Positions 1-6,079 of a stretch of DNA of 8,851 bases are shown piece after piece. The stretch covers positions 1-8,851 of the forward strand of contig JAITJQ010000068.1 of assembly GCA_031278845.1 (NCBI GenBank). Direction: 5' to 3'. The number at the start of each line of letters is the position of its first letter. Position 1 is the stretch's first letter. The notes below the pieces were generated by a model. It was given only the letters and a program-made list of their open reading frames with translations. It made no database searches and had not been told where the DNA came from. The position numbers and the translations under genes were made by a program. This DNA is from Puniceicoccales bacterium (GTDB lineage Bacteria > Verrucomicrobiota > Verrucomicrobiia > Opitutales > LL51).

Positions 1-194
1 CCTGGGCAAATTGCGCAGGGTTTGCCCGGCACTTAATTTTTCTCTTTTTAAATTAGCAGCCCCGCGGCTTCGCCGCGGGGCTGGTCTTTGGCCCCTGCGG
101 ATTGACCCAGTGGCGAAGCCACTGGATCAATCCGCAATCCAGGTCCAGGAGGCGGTGCCTCCTGGCGGGGATTCTAAGGGCGAGGAGCCCTTAG
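1..194. repeat. Composite palindromic repeat, left copy (cut by the window start)
   Basis: This is a row of separate hairpins with short spacers. Bases 1-29 are the second part of a long palindrome ending in TTTGCCCGG. After an AT-rich spacer come arms 57-68/72-83 (CAGCCCCGCGGC, loop TTC), arms 96-114/118-136 (19 bp with one mismatch, loop GAA), arms 145-153/157-165 (CCAGGAGGC, loop GGT) and arms 174-181/187-194 (CTAAGGGC, loop GAGGA). The same modules recur in the same order, reverse-complemented, at 8623-8826. No transposase or terminal-repeat structure is visible, so it resembles a REP- or MITE-type non-autonomous repeat. One reading frame through it is open, but it is explained by the repeat and is not called as a gene. 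Confidence 0.9.
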
Positions 195-260
195 GCAGCT
201 TGCCGGGGGCAGATTTTGGGATTGAAATAATTTTGGGTATACAAGGATGAGTCATTGAAG

Positions 261-1220
261 ATGAAAAAGGTTGCGATTTTAAGCGGCGGTGGAAGTACAT
301 CGGAGCGGGAGGTTTCGCTGCGCAGTGGACAAGCGGTTTTCGAGGCGCTGAGAGTGCAGATGGAATGTGAATTATTTGAGTTGAGGGAGGATTGTTTACC
401 TGGGGATCTTGATTCGGAGAAGAGTGTTATTTTTCCGCTTATACATGGGGAGTTTGGCGAGGACGGTCAGTTACAACGGCTATTGGAATGGGCGGAGTTT
501 TCCTTTGCCGGGAGTGGTTCCAGGGCGAGTCGGATTTGCATGAATAAGGGTGAAGCCAAGGTTATTACGCAGCGATTGGGTATTTTGACGGCAAAATTTT
601 GTGCCTATAGTGGGCAAGATTTTGAGGAACTATGGGCATTTTCCTGTGGTCCATTTGTGGTGAAACCGAATGATCGAGGGAGCAGTGTCGGTGTGACGAG
701 GGTCTATGGAGTTGAGGATTTTTTGCGTTGCGAGAAGGATTGGATGCGAGGGAACTGGATCGTCGAACCTTACCTTACGGGTCGCGAAATCACAGTAGGT
801 ATTCTCGATGGGCATGCCTTACCTGTGATTGAAATTTGTCCCCGGGATGGCTTCTACGATTACGCGCACAAGTATACCATAGGGGTGACGGAATATTTGG
901 TTCCGGCGCCGCTAACGGAGTCCGAAGTCCAAAATGTTCAGACTGTTTCGGAGCAGATTTTTCAGGCCTGCGGTTGCCGTGACTTTGGGCGTTTAGATTT
1001 TATTTTGAACGGCCAGGGCGAATTTAATTTTCTAGAGATTAACACGAGTCCGGGGATGACTGCAACGAGTTTACTCCCTAAAGCTGCGGCTGCAATGGGT
1101 ATCGATTTTTCTACACTTTGCCGACGGATGATTGATTTTGCATTTGAAAGGGATCATGCCGGCAAACTGGAATCTGTCGCTGCGTCGGTTACTCAATGGG
1201 GAGTTTTGGGAGCGAATTGA
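261..1220 (+). CDS. ddl: D-alanine--D-alanine ligase
   Basis: This cytoplasmic ATP-grasp enzyme joins two D-alanines for the peptidoglycan stem peptide. The product is 319 residues, normal for Ddl. Visible motifs (numbered from the ATG) are GGGSTSEREVSL near residue 9, HGEFGEDGQ at about 62, the ATP/substrate loop KPNDRGSSVGV at about 135, EPYLTGREITVG at about 169, the omega-loop YDYAHKYT with the Tyr typical of D-Ala rather than D-lactate specificity, and RLDF...FLEINTSPGMT at about 244-268 with the Asp/Glu/Asn metal ligands. The ATG at 261 gives MKKVAIL. A TTG at 255 adds two residues and sits at better distance (7 nt) from AAGGA at 243-247, so the start is uncertain by two codons. ftsQ follows, as in many division/cell-wall clusters. 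Confidence 0.95.
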   Translation: MKKVAILSGGGSTSEREVSLRSGQAVFEALRVQMECELFELREDCLPGDLDSEKSVIFPLIHGEFGEDGQLQRLLEWAEFSFAGSGSRASRICMNKGEAKVITQRLGILTAKFCAYSGQDFEELWAFSCGPFVVKPNDRGSSVGVTRVYGVEDFLRCEKDWMRGNWIVEPYLTGREITVGILDGHALPVIEICPRDGFYDYAHKYTIGVTEYLVPAPLTESEVQNVQTVSEQIFQACGCRDFGRLDFILNGQGEFNFLEINTSPGMTATSLLPKAAAAMGIDFSTLCRRMIDFAFERDHAGKLESVAASVTQWGVLGAN

Positions 1221-1388
1221 AGGGGATTCAGTTTTTGCTCTGTGTCTATAAAGAATATTTATTAAATACCCGACAATGGTCTCAAAATTGACCAACGTCT
1301 AGGTAAAGTTTTCGAAAAGAATAGGCAAAATGGTTTATGCCTTCATTTTTATTGAAATGGGAAGGATTTTAACACATAAAGGGCGTCA

Positions 1389-2273
1389 ATGTGGATTTTT
1401 GGTAAGAAGTCGAATCCGGGTGTAAAACAGATTACCCCAAAGGGGCAGCGTAGGCGGGAGACGTCATCGCGCAGGATATTTTCTTTGCGAGGACTCTTAA
1501 GATTCTTTCTATTGGCTGCGTTATTCGGTGGGTCGATTGGTTTTGGTTTTATAGGTTTTTCCTGGGTTAGAAAGAATCTCCAATCAACTTTCATACAACC
1601 GGTGTGTCAAATTAAGTTTCAGACCAATGGTACTTTAAATGGGCAATGGCTTCGATCTTTTCTTACATTTCCGCGGGGTACTGATATCATGGAGATTGAT
1701 ATTTTTACGATAAAGCGAAACATAGAGCAGTGCTCCCAAATTAAGGAAGCCCATATCGAACGGCAATTTCCGGATACGATCAAAGTCACGCTTAAGGAAC
1801 GCATTCCCATTTTACGAATTTTGGTGCGCGATGGACAGTCCCATCGGGAGATGTTTGTGGACGGAGAGGGTGTCGTATTTTCTTGCGAAAATATTGCAGA
1901 AATTGAACGGAAAATGATGCCATTTTTGGGGGGTACGACGTTGAAACGTATGGGCGATGGGCGATACGAAAAAGTGGAGACGTTGGGAAAAGTGTGTGAG
2001 CTTTTGATGTTGGCAAAAACGAAATATTGGCCAATTTATGCCCAAATGGAGGTGATTTCAATCGAAAAATTACGGAAAAAAAATGTCCCCTGGTCTAAAA
2101 TTAATGTGCGTTGCCATTGTGCTTCAACGGTCATTTTTAAAGATAGCGATTTTGATGAGCAATTGAAACGTCTGAGTTTTATCCTGAGTACACAAAAAGT
2201 TAGAAATAATTTGCCCGTAGAACGTATCGATCTGAGTTTCGGCAAGGATGCGGTCATTAACTTTCGAAAATAA
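1389..2273 (+). CDS. ftsQ: Cell division protein FtsQ (POTRA domain)
   Basis: FtsQ is a single-pass inner-membrane division protein that links early and late divisome parts. The 294-residue product has a basic cytoplasmic tail (residues 1-36, rich in Lys/Arg), one hydrophobic span at about 37-60, then a POTRA-like domain at about 71-140 with the family pattern GTDIMEID...I...I.....IKEAHIERQFPDTIKVTLKERIPI. The rest is the weakly conserved FtsQ beta domain. ATG 1389 is preceded by AAAGGG at 1378-1383. The 168-base gap after ddl is long for this cluster and may hold a promoter, for example TTGACC at 1288-1293, but I see no good -10 box. No ftsA follows: the next gene is convergent, so the cluster is broken here. 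The call rests on POTRA plus context, as FtsQ sequences diverge fast. Confidence 0.88.
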   Translation: MWIFGKKSNPGVKQITPKGQRRRETSSRRIFSLRGLLRFFLLAALFGGSIGFGFIGFSWVRKNLQSTFIQPVCQIKFQTNGTLNGQWLRSFLTFPRGTDIMEIDIFTIKRNIEQCSQIKEAHIERQFPDTIKVTLKERIPILRILVRDGQSHREMFVDGEGVVFSCENIAEIERKMMPFLGGTTLKRMGDGRYEKVETLGKVCELLMLAKTKYWPIYAQMEVISIEKLRKKNVPWSKINVRCHCASTVIFKDSDFDEQLKRLSFILSTQKVRNNLPVERIDLSFGKDAVINFRK

Positions 2274-2323
2274 CTGGATAGGAAGCAAAATTTCTGCAAA
2301 AAATATTAATCCGTCAGAAGGCT

Positions 2324-3055
2324 CTACCCGTTGGTAACCACGTCTTTAATTACAGTTTTTGTTTCGAGATAGAGCATCCTATTGGGGTCTAAAAATCCGC
2401 CGAAAGTCGTCCCCGCTGAGACAATAGAATTTTTTCCTATGAGTGCTCCGGGGAGCAGGATGGAATTACAGCCGATTTGGGCGTATTCTCCTAGGATTGC
2501 GCCTAATTTTTTGAGTTCCGTTGGAATTTTTTCCTGTCCTATTTTTATTGCGATCAATTGCCGATCGAAGCGTAAATTAGAGAGGATTGCTCCGGCAGCG
2601 AGGTGAACGTGGGAGCCCAAAATAGAATCGCCGATGTAGTTGAAATGTGCCATTTGGACATAATCCATAATGAGGGAGTTCTTAATTTCGCAGGAATTAC
2701 CGATTAGGCAATTTTCACCGATGATGACATTTTTGCGGATCAGTGCTCCGCTGCGAATCTCCGTATTATCACCGATGTAAACATTATCTTCGATCGTACA
2801 TGTAATTGGCAGTTTCACATTTTTCCCGATGTGTACATTTTTTCCGATGGCAACTGCCGTTGATTGGGAGAATAATTTTTTAGTTTTTTTCAAAAAGACG
2901 TTTTCCTGTTCTTTGGGAGTAAAATTTTGGTAGGCCAACAGCGCTTTTTCGATGTTGGGTAACCAGGTCCAGGGAGCATCGTCCGCTGGAAAAAAATACG
3001 AAAACCGCTTTAAACTTTCTGGGAAGTTGAAAAAATCATCTGCGCGCATACACAT
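2324..3055 (-). CDS. Left-handed beta-helix (hexapeptide repeat) protein, GlmU C-terminal-like
   Basis: This 243-residue protein has hexapeptide repeats from about residue 66 to 216 (for example IGKNVHIGKNV, IEDNVYIGDNTEI, IIGENCLIGN), the mark of the trimeric left-handed beta-helix acyltransferase fold. Residues 134-162 (QMAHFNYIGDSILGSHVHLA and on through AILSN) match the GlmU acetyltransferase segment around its catalytic histidine, so His137 probably corresponds to it. There is no N-terminal uridylyltransferase domain; residues 1-60 are short and unplaced. It may acetylate an amino sugar or sugar phosphate, or be a regulatory relative; the substrate cannot be read. ATG 3055 has a weak upstream site (GGTGGAG, 13 nt away), and Met3 (3049) is an alternative start. 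It lies 84 bases downstream of efp on the same strand and ends 50 bases from the convergent ftsQ, with no clear terminator between. Confidence 0.8.
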   Translation of the reverse strand: MCMRADDFFNFPESLKRFSYFFPADDAPWTWLPNIEKALLAYQNFTPKEQENVFLKKTKKLFSQSTAVAIGKNVHIGKNVKLPITCTIEDNVYIGDNTEIRSGALIRKNVIIGENCLIGNSCEIKNSLIMDYVQMAHFNYIGDSILGSHVHLAAGAILSNLRFDRQLIAIKIGQEKIPTELKKLGAILGEYAQIGCNSILLPGALIGKNSIVSAGTTFGGFLDPNRMLYLETKTVIKDVVTNG

Positions 3056-3106
3056 TCTCTAACAAAATCTCCACCGACGTCCAACACAAACTTTATTGCT
3101 CCAAGA

Positions 3107-3127
3107 CTAGGGGCTCCTCGCCCTTAG
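3107..3127 (-). repeat. Solo hairpin module of the composite repeat, after efp
   Basis: The arms are CTAGGGGC (3107-3114) and GCCCTTAG (3120-3127) around a 5-base loop. On the minus strand this reads CTAAGGGC, loop GAGGA, GCCCCTAG, the same module and loop as 174-194. It begins 12 bases past the efp stop and so could act as a transcription barrier or 3' end stabiliser, but no T-run follows, so it is not a classic intrinsic terminator. Confidence 0.75.
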
Positions 3128-3139
3128 GCTGGCTGATTT

Positions 3140-3697
3140 TCATGCTCGGCCGAGATATTTTCCCGTTTCCGTACTTACGCGGATAACGTCGCCTTCCTTG
3201 ATAAATAATGGAACTTGAAGTGCTAACCCGCTTTCCGTTTTGGCTGGTTTTTGCACATTGGATGCCGAATCGCCTTTTATTCCTTCCGGGGATTCCGTAA
3301 TTTTCATTTCGATCGATGCCGGTAAGCGTACTTCGACCGGTTTTCCATCGACGAATAGGAGATCATACTCGTGATTGGGGATGAGGTATTGTTTTTGATC
3401 GGCGACGAGGTCCAAAGGAAATAGGGTATCTTCGAAGGTTTCCGGATTCATGAAATGTATCCCCTGATCGTCTTCGAAGGAATATTCGAAGGTTTCCGTG
3501 GAAACATGGCAAAATTCGACGCTTTCCGTACTGCGAAATTTCACGGCTGTCGAAGTTCCCGTTTCCAGATTGCGCAGGGTTGTTTGGATAAATCCCGCTT
3601 GCCGTCCCTGCGTACGGTGTAGCATTTCCATTACCAAATGCGGGACCCCTTGGTATATAATCACCCGGCCTTTTCGAATATCTGTCGGCGATGCCAT
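3140..3697 (-). CDS. efp: Translation elongation factor P
   Basis: EF-P binds ribosomes stalled at proline runs and speeds peptide-bond formation. The product is 185 residues, the family length. The three parts are visible: the KOW-like N domain (DIRKGRVIIYQGVPHLVMEM), the OB domain with FRSTESVE and the VDGKPVEVRLP stretch, and the C-terminal signature region ending IRVSTETGKYLGRA. The tip loop reads HRTQGRQAGF, with Arg32 where E. coli has the modified Lys34 (KPGKG). The frame stays open well upstream of 3697, but homology starts at MASPTDIRKG, so ATG 3697 is chosen. No Shine-Dalgarno is seen before it. The loop is the odd point: an Arg at this place is known from EarP-rhamnosylated EF-P, though flanking residues differ. 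Confidence 0.95.
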   Translation of the reverse strand: MASPTDIRKGRVIIYQGVPHLVMEMLHRTQGRQAGFIQTTLRNLETGTSTAVKFRSTESVEFCHVSTETFEYSFEDDQGIHFMNPETFEDTLFPLDLVADQKQYLIPNHEYDLLFVDGKPVEVRLPASIEMKITESPEGIKGDSASNVQKPAKTESGLALQVPLFIKEGDVIRVSTETGKYLGRA

Positions 3698-3699
3698 AG

Positions 3700-3735
3700 A
3701 TATTTTTATATGTTGGAAATTTTCAGAAAAATCAA
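3700..3735 (-). promoter_or_regulatory. Possible efp promoter, maybe giving a leaderless mRNA
   Basis: On the minus strand TTGATT is followed after about 19 bases by TATAAA, which lies only about 6 bases before the efp ATG. A transcript from it would start almost at the start codon, in line with the lack of a ribosome site. The spacing is long and the match weak, so this is only a candidate. Confidence 0.22.
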
Positions 3736-3756
3736 GTTTGAAATGGATAATATTTT

Positions 3757-3941
3757 CCATTCCAACAATCTTTAAAAATAGCAAAATTGTTGTTATTTGT
3801 CGCCATTTTAGACGGAAATGGAGCTTATTTCCATACAGCCTGATTTCAGCTGTGGATATTATTATGGATAATTTATTAAAAAGTTGTTTTTTTCTTGACG
3901 TGCCTCCAATGGTTTGTGAATGTGGAGACATTGAGGAAATA
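3757..3941 (+). promoter_or_regulatory. Leader/regulatory region of X1
   Basis: This stretch between efp and X1 holds several inverted repeats: CAACAAT (3763-3769) with ATTGTTG (3786-3792); CCATTT (3803-3808) with AAATGG (3816-3821); GGAAAT (3814-3819) with ATTTCC (3827-3832), which shares bases with the previous pair and so competes with it; and an ACAGC/GCTGT pair at about 3835-3853. A T-run plus TTGACG at 3883-3900 matches 16 of 17 bases of the block before X2. GAGG at 3933-3936 is the former ribosome site. A coding role for ATG 3864 cannot be excluded. Confidence 0.5.
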
Positions 3942-4292
3942 ATATACAAGAATAGAGATAATAAAAAGATATTAAAAAGTATTGGGTTCGGGACTTTTTT
4001 AATAGGAAAATTTCCGGGTATGATTTCATCCATTTATGCGGCTGCACCATCAGGTTGGTTGGAGCGTGGAGCGCTACCTGGTTGAGCAGAGACTCGAGCG
4101 ACGTTCTTATCGGGATCATGTAGAGTAGGGGCGATGATGACTCCGGAAGAGGTTACAGAAAAATTATATGATAGTTTCAAGTTTTCAATGGGCCAACAGT
4201 TATCTTCCGAGGAAGAAATCCTCATAGCGCGTCTACGTCGTAGTGGAGCTAGCTTAGACCGTGCGATAATCCTGATTATGAAAACATCATAA
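3942..4292 (+). pseudogene. Decayed 5' part of X1 (start lost, in-frame stop, frame break)
   Basis: Translated in one frame from 3942, this part aligns with the N-terminus of X2. NKKILKSIG...IGKFPGMISSIY here corresponds to NKRTLRSII...MGAFPGTVLSIY there, and LYDSFKFSMGQQLSSEEE to LFRNIYLAKGRISAEQKD. The codon at the place of X2's ATG is ATA (3942-3944). TGA at 4083-4085 interrupts the frame, which then reads on (AETRATFLSG...) to TAA at 4290-4292. The homologous continuation NPDYENIINIAIDEEEH lies in another frame from about 4266, so a frameshift or deletion scar lies near 4250-4270. Part of the X2 N-terminal region seems to be missing as well. ATG 3864 would give a 73-residue peptide ending at 4085, and ATG 4134 a 52-residue one; either might still be made. 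Confidence 0.75.
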
Positions 4293-4324
4293 ATATTGCG
4301 ATAGACGAAGAGGAGCATGGTTGC

Positions 4325-5746
4325 ATGGATTGGGATCCTCCAGAATATTGCGCGAAAAAATTCCTGGAAGCTACAGTTCAACGAAAACCAGCGATTGTAC
4401 AAACAATTATTCGATTCCTTAAGACAGTCTTCATGAGGAATTTTCCAGATTGTAAAGAATTCATCGATCTTGCGATAAAAGATATAGAGAATAGGATGGT
4501 GCCAGCGTTGCCAAAATTGGAAGAATTGCCCCGAGAGATACAAAAAGCAAAAGAACTATTAGGTGCTATAGCTCGACAGAATCCCTCAGAAATTGAAACA
4601 CTTGTTGGGGCTATTGATAAAATCATTAAAGAGAAATTCCCCGTTTGTGAAATGGACGTGAAGCGCGCAATGGAAAGTGCAAAAAAATACGTTCAATCAT
4701 TCTCTCCCCCTATACAAGCGGTACTAATGCTATTAGAGACTCTAACCAAGCGGAACACAGCAGAAACATTATTGAAAGTGCTGTCGGCTAATGTGTTCAA
4801 AGAGAATCCCGCGGCAATGCAAGCAATTAGTCGGTCTATGGAGATGATTTTTAAGCATAAATTTCCTAGGGATAAAATGTTTTTAGGAGTAAGAGATGTC
4901 TTGCTAAAGCGAGACGTATCGCGAGAGTCCCATCAATCGATTGAAATGTTGAAAGTACTATTGCATCAGAATCCATTGGTTATACGATCAATCGCTAATT
5001 CCATCAAGGGAGTATTTATGGACGCATTACCTGATTGTAGAGAAATCATGGGTCCTGCAATAATAGCTATAGAGGAGGAATTAGAGCTGTTAAATTATCA
5101 GCCAGGGCCAAAATTACATTCAGAAGCACAAGTGTCGAAGGTATTGTTGCAAACATTGTTGAATATTATAGTCAAACGAAATCCGGATGGAATGGAAGCA
5201 ATTGTTGGATTCATTAGGATGGTTCTTGGGGAGAGATTATCCTATTATCAAGGAGCCATAGATCCCGCAATGCATGCACAAATCCTGGATATTGCGATAA
5301 ATGACATACTGGGATCACAAAAATCTCCGGAGAAACAAGTGTCGAAAAACTTATTTAAGGCCGTAGGTTCTGGAGATCTAGAGAGAGTACAGGCAATTAT
5401 GGGATCTCGATATGGTTCGATGGCGTTAGATACTGTCGATTTTTCAAGCGGTGATACACCGCTACATTGTGCCGTGAAACAAGAAGCTGTCGAGATAATA
5501 GAATTATTGTCAACAAGATATAGAGGGATATTTAGCAGGGCAATGACCAAAAAAAATGGACAAGGCAAAACGCCGGCAGATTTGGCAGAAACAAGTAACA
5601 ATCCGAAAATACAGAAAATTTTCTTAGAATTTGCGTCGAGTGCACACGAACCAGATCGTAGATTCCTTGATTTAGGTGATGAATCTTTGGAGCCGGATCC
5701 TGGATTTGCTGAGCTAATTAATGAACTCAAGTCGCGTCGTCCTTAG
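4325..5746 (+). CDS. X1: helical-repeat protein with C-terminal ankyrin repeats (likely the remains of a longer gene)
   Basis: This is a 473-residue ORF of no family I recognise over its first 340 residues. These hold about five loosely spaced units of 55-75 residues built on 'LL..L...QNP..IE.IV..I..I....FPDC...ID.AI..IE.EL'. The PDC-like corners fall at residues 40, 105, 180 and 235, with a degenerate one near 306. The units look all-helical. Residues 342-436 are ankyrin-like: NLFKAVGSGDLERV, then GDTPLHCAVKQEAVEIIELL, then NGQGKTPADLAETSNNP. An acidic tail follows. Ankyrin repeats bind proteins; in host-associated bacteria they often sit in effectors, but that role is inference. ATG 4325 lacks a clear ribosome site, and the frame is open back to 4253 with homology to X2, so it is probably not the original start. 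Codon choice is AT-rich (many ATA, AGA) compared with ddl or hldA. Confidence 0.7.
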   Translation: MDWDPPEYCAKKFLEATVQRKPAIVQTIIRFLKTVFMRNFPDCKEFIDLAIKDIENRMVPALPKLEELPREIQKAKELLGAIARQNPSEIETLVGAIDKIIKEKFPVCEMDVKRAMESAKKYVQSFSPPIQAVLMLLETLTKRNTAETLLKVLSANVFKENPAAMQAISRSMEMIFKHKFPRDKMFLGVRDVLLKRDVSRESHQSIEMLKVLLHQNPLVIRSIANSIKGVFMDALPDCREIMGPAIIAIEEELELLNYQPGPKLHSEAQVSKVLLQTLLNIIVKRNPDGMEAIVGFIRMVLGERLSYYQGAIDPAMHAQILDIAINDILGSQKSPEKQVSKNLFKAVGSGDLERVQAIMGSRYGSMALDTVDFSSGDTPLHCAVKQEAVEIIELLSTRYRGIFSRAMTKKNGQGKTPADLAETSNNPKIQKIFLEFASSAHEPDRRFLDLGDESLEPDPGFAELINELKSRRP

Positions 5747-5773
5747 TCTCTTTTCAATACATAGTACGAATAA

Positions 5774-5887
5774 ATGAAAGCATTGGAGAATTTGTTGGAG
5801 CGCATTGCGCAATTGAGGATGCTTGTGATTGGGGATTTGATGCCCGATCACTATATTTTTGGCGATGCGAGTCGTATTTCTCCAGAA
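5774..5887 (+). pseudogene. Remnant of the heptose kinase gene start (codons 1-38)
   Basis: These 114 bases match 7658-7771 with five differences, all transitions (about 96% identity). They encode MKALENLLERIAQLRMLVIG and on to SRISPE, with two altered residues in the conserved DLMLDRY motif (Leu24 to Pro, Arg26 to His). Past 5887 the kinase sequence ends and the X2 leader starts. The frame stays open into that leader and stops at TGA 5951-5953, giving a possible 59-residue chimeric peptide that lacks the ATP site and catalytic Asp. No ribosome site is seen. It is the scar of the tandem duplication. Confidence 0.93.
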
Positions 5888-5891
5888 TTTA

Positions 5892-6079
5892 CCGTTCCAA
5901 CAATTTTCAAAAACAGCGAAATGGTTGCTATTTATTGCTATTTAGAGGGATGAAATATAGTTTCCATTTCACACAACAGTGTGTCATAGATCATGAATAT
6001 CACAAATAATTATTTGAAAGTTATTTTTTTCTTGACATAAATTAAACAGTTTGCGTGGTTATAGAAGTTGAGGAAAAAA
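5892..6079 (+). promoter_or_regulatory. Leader and promoter region of X2
   Basis: This is homologous to 3757-3941. It holds a CACAC/GTGTG inverted repeat at about 5971-5985, in the place of the different inverted repeat in the X1 leader. The best-kept block is the T-run with TTGACA (6032-6037), 48 bases before the ATG (47 in X1). As a -35 box it lacks a good -10 at 17 bases. An alternative is TTGAAA (6014-6019) with TAAATT (6038-6043) at 18 bases. GAGG at 6070-6073 is a good ribosome site, 6 bases before ATG 6080. Confidence 0.45.

Noticed and set aside
1..194. Insertion sequence ends or a composite transposon formed by the two inverted repeats
   Set aside because: No transposase gene and no target-site duplication can be seen, and the segment between carries core genes.
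11..250. Open frame of 79 codons at the left end, and a matching minus-strand frame at 8537-8851
   Set aside because: Both follow from the palindromic repeat, lack ribosome sites and match no protein family I know.
247..258. Mini-ORF (Met-Ser-His) just before ddl
   Set aside because: Three codons overlapping the possible TTG start; no evidence that it is more than chance.
2274..2323. Bidirectional terminator between ftsQ and the convergent gene
   Set aside because: Only a very small hairpin near the A-run is visible; no convincing stem with a T-run.
3498..3863. Plus-strand open frame across efp leading into the X1 N-terminus
   Set aside because: It is antisense to efp; only the part from about 3942 is homologous to X2.
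3698..4033. N-terminal extension of the efp frame by about 112 codons
   Set aside because: EF-P homology begins exactly at the ATG at 3697, giving the family length; the extension overlaps the leader shared with X2.
4083..4085. Reassigned TGA (Trp) or selenocysteine to read through X1
   Set aside because: ddl, efp and X2 end in TGA, tryptophan is encoded by TGG here, and no SECIS-like hairpin is apparent after the codon.
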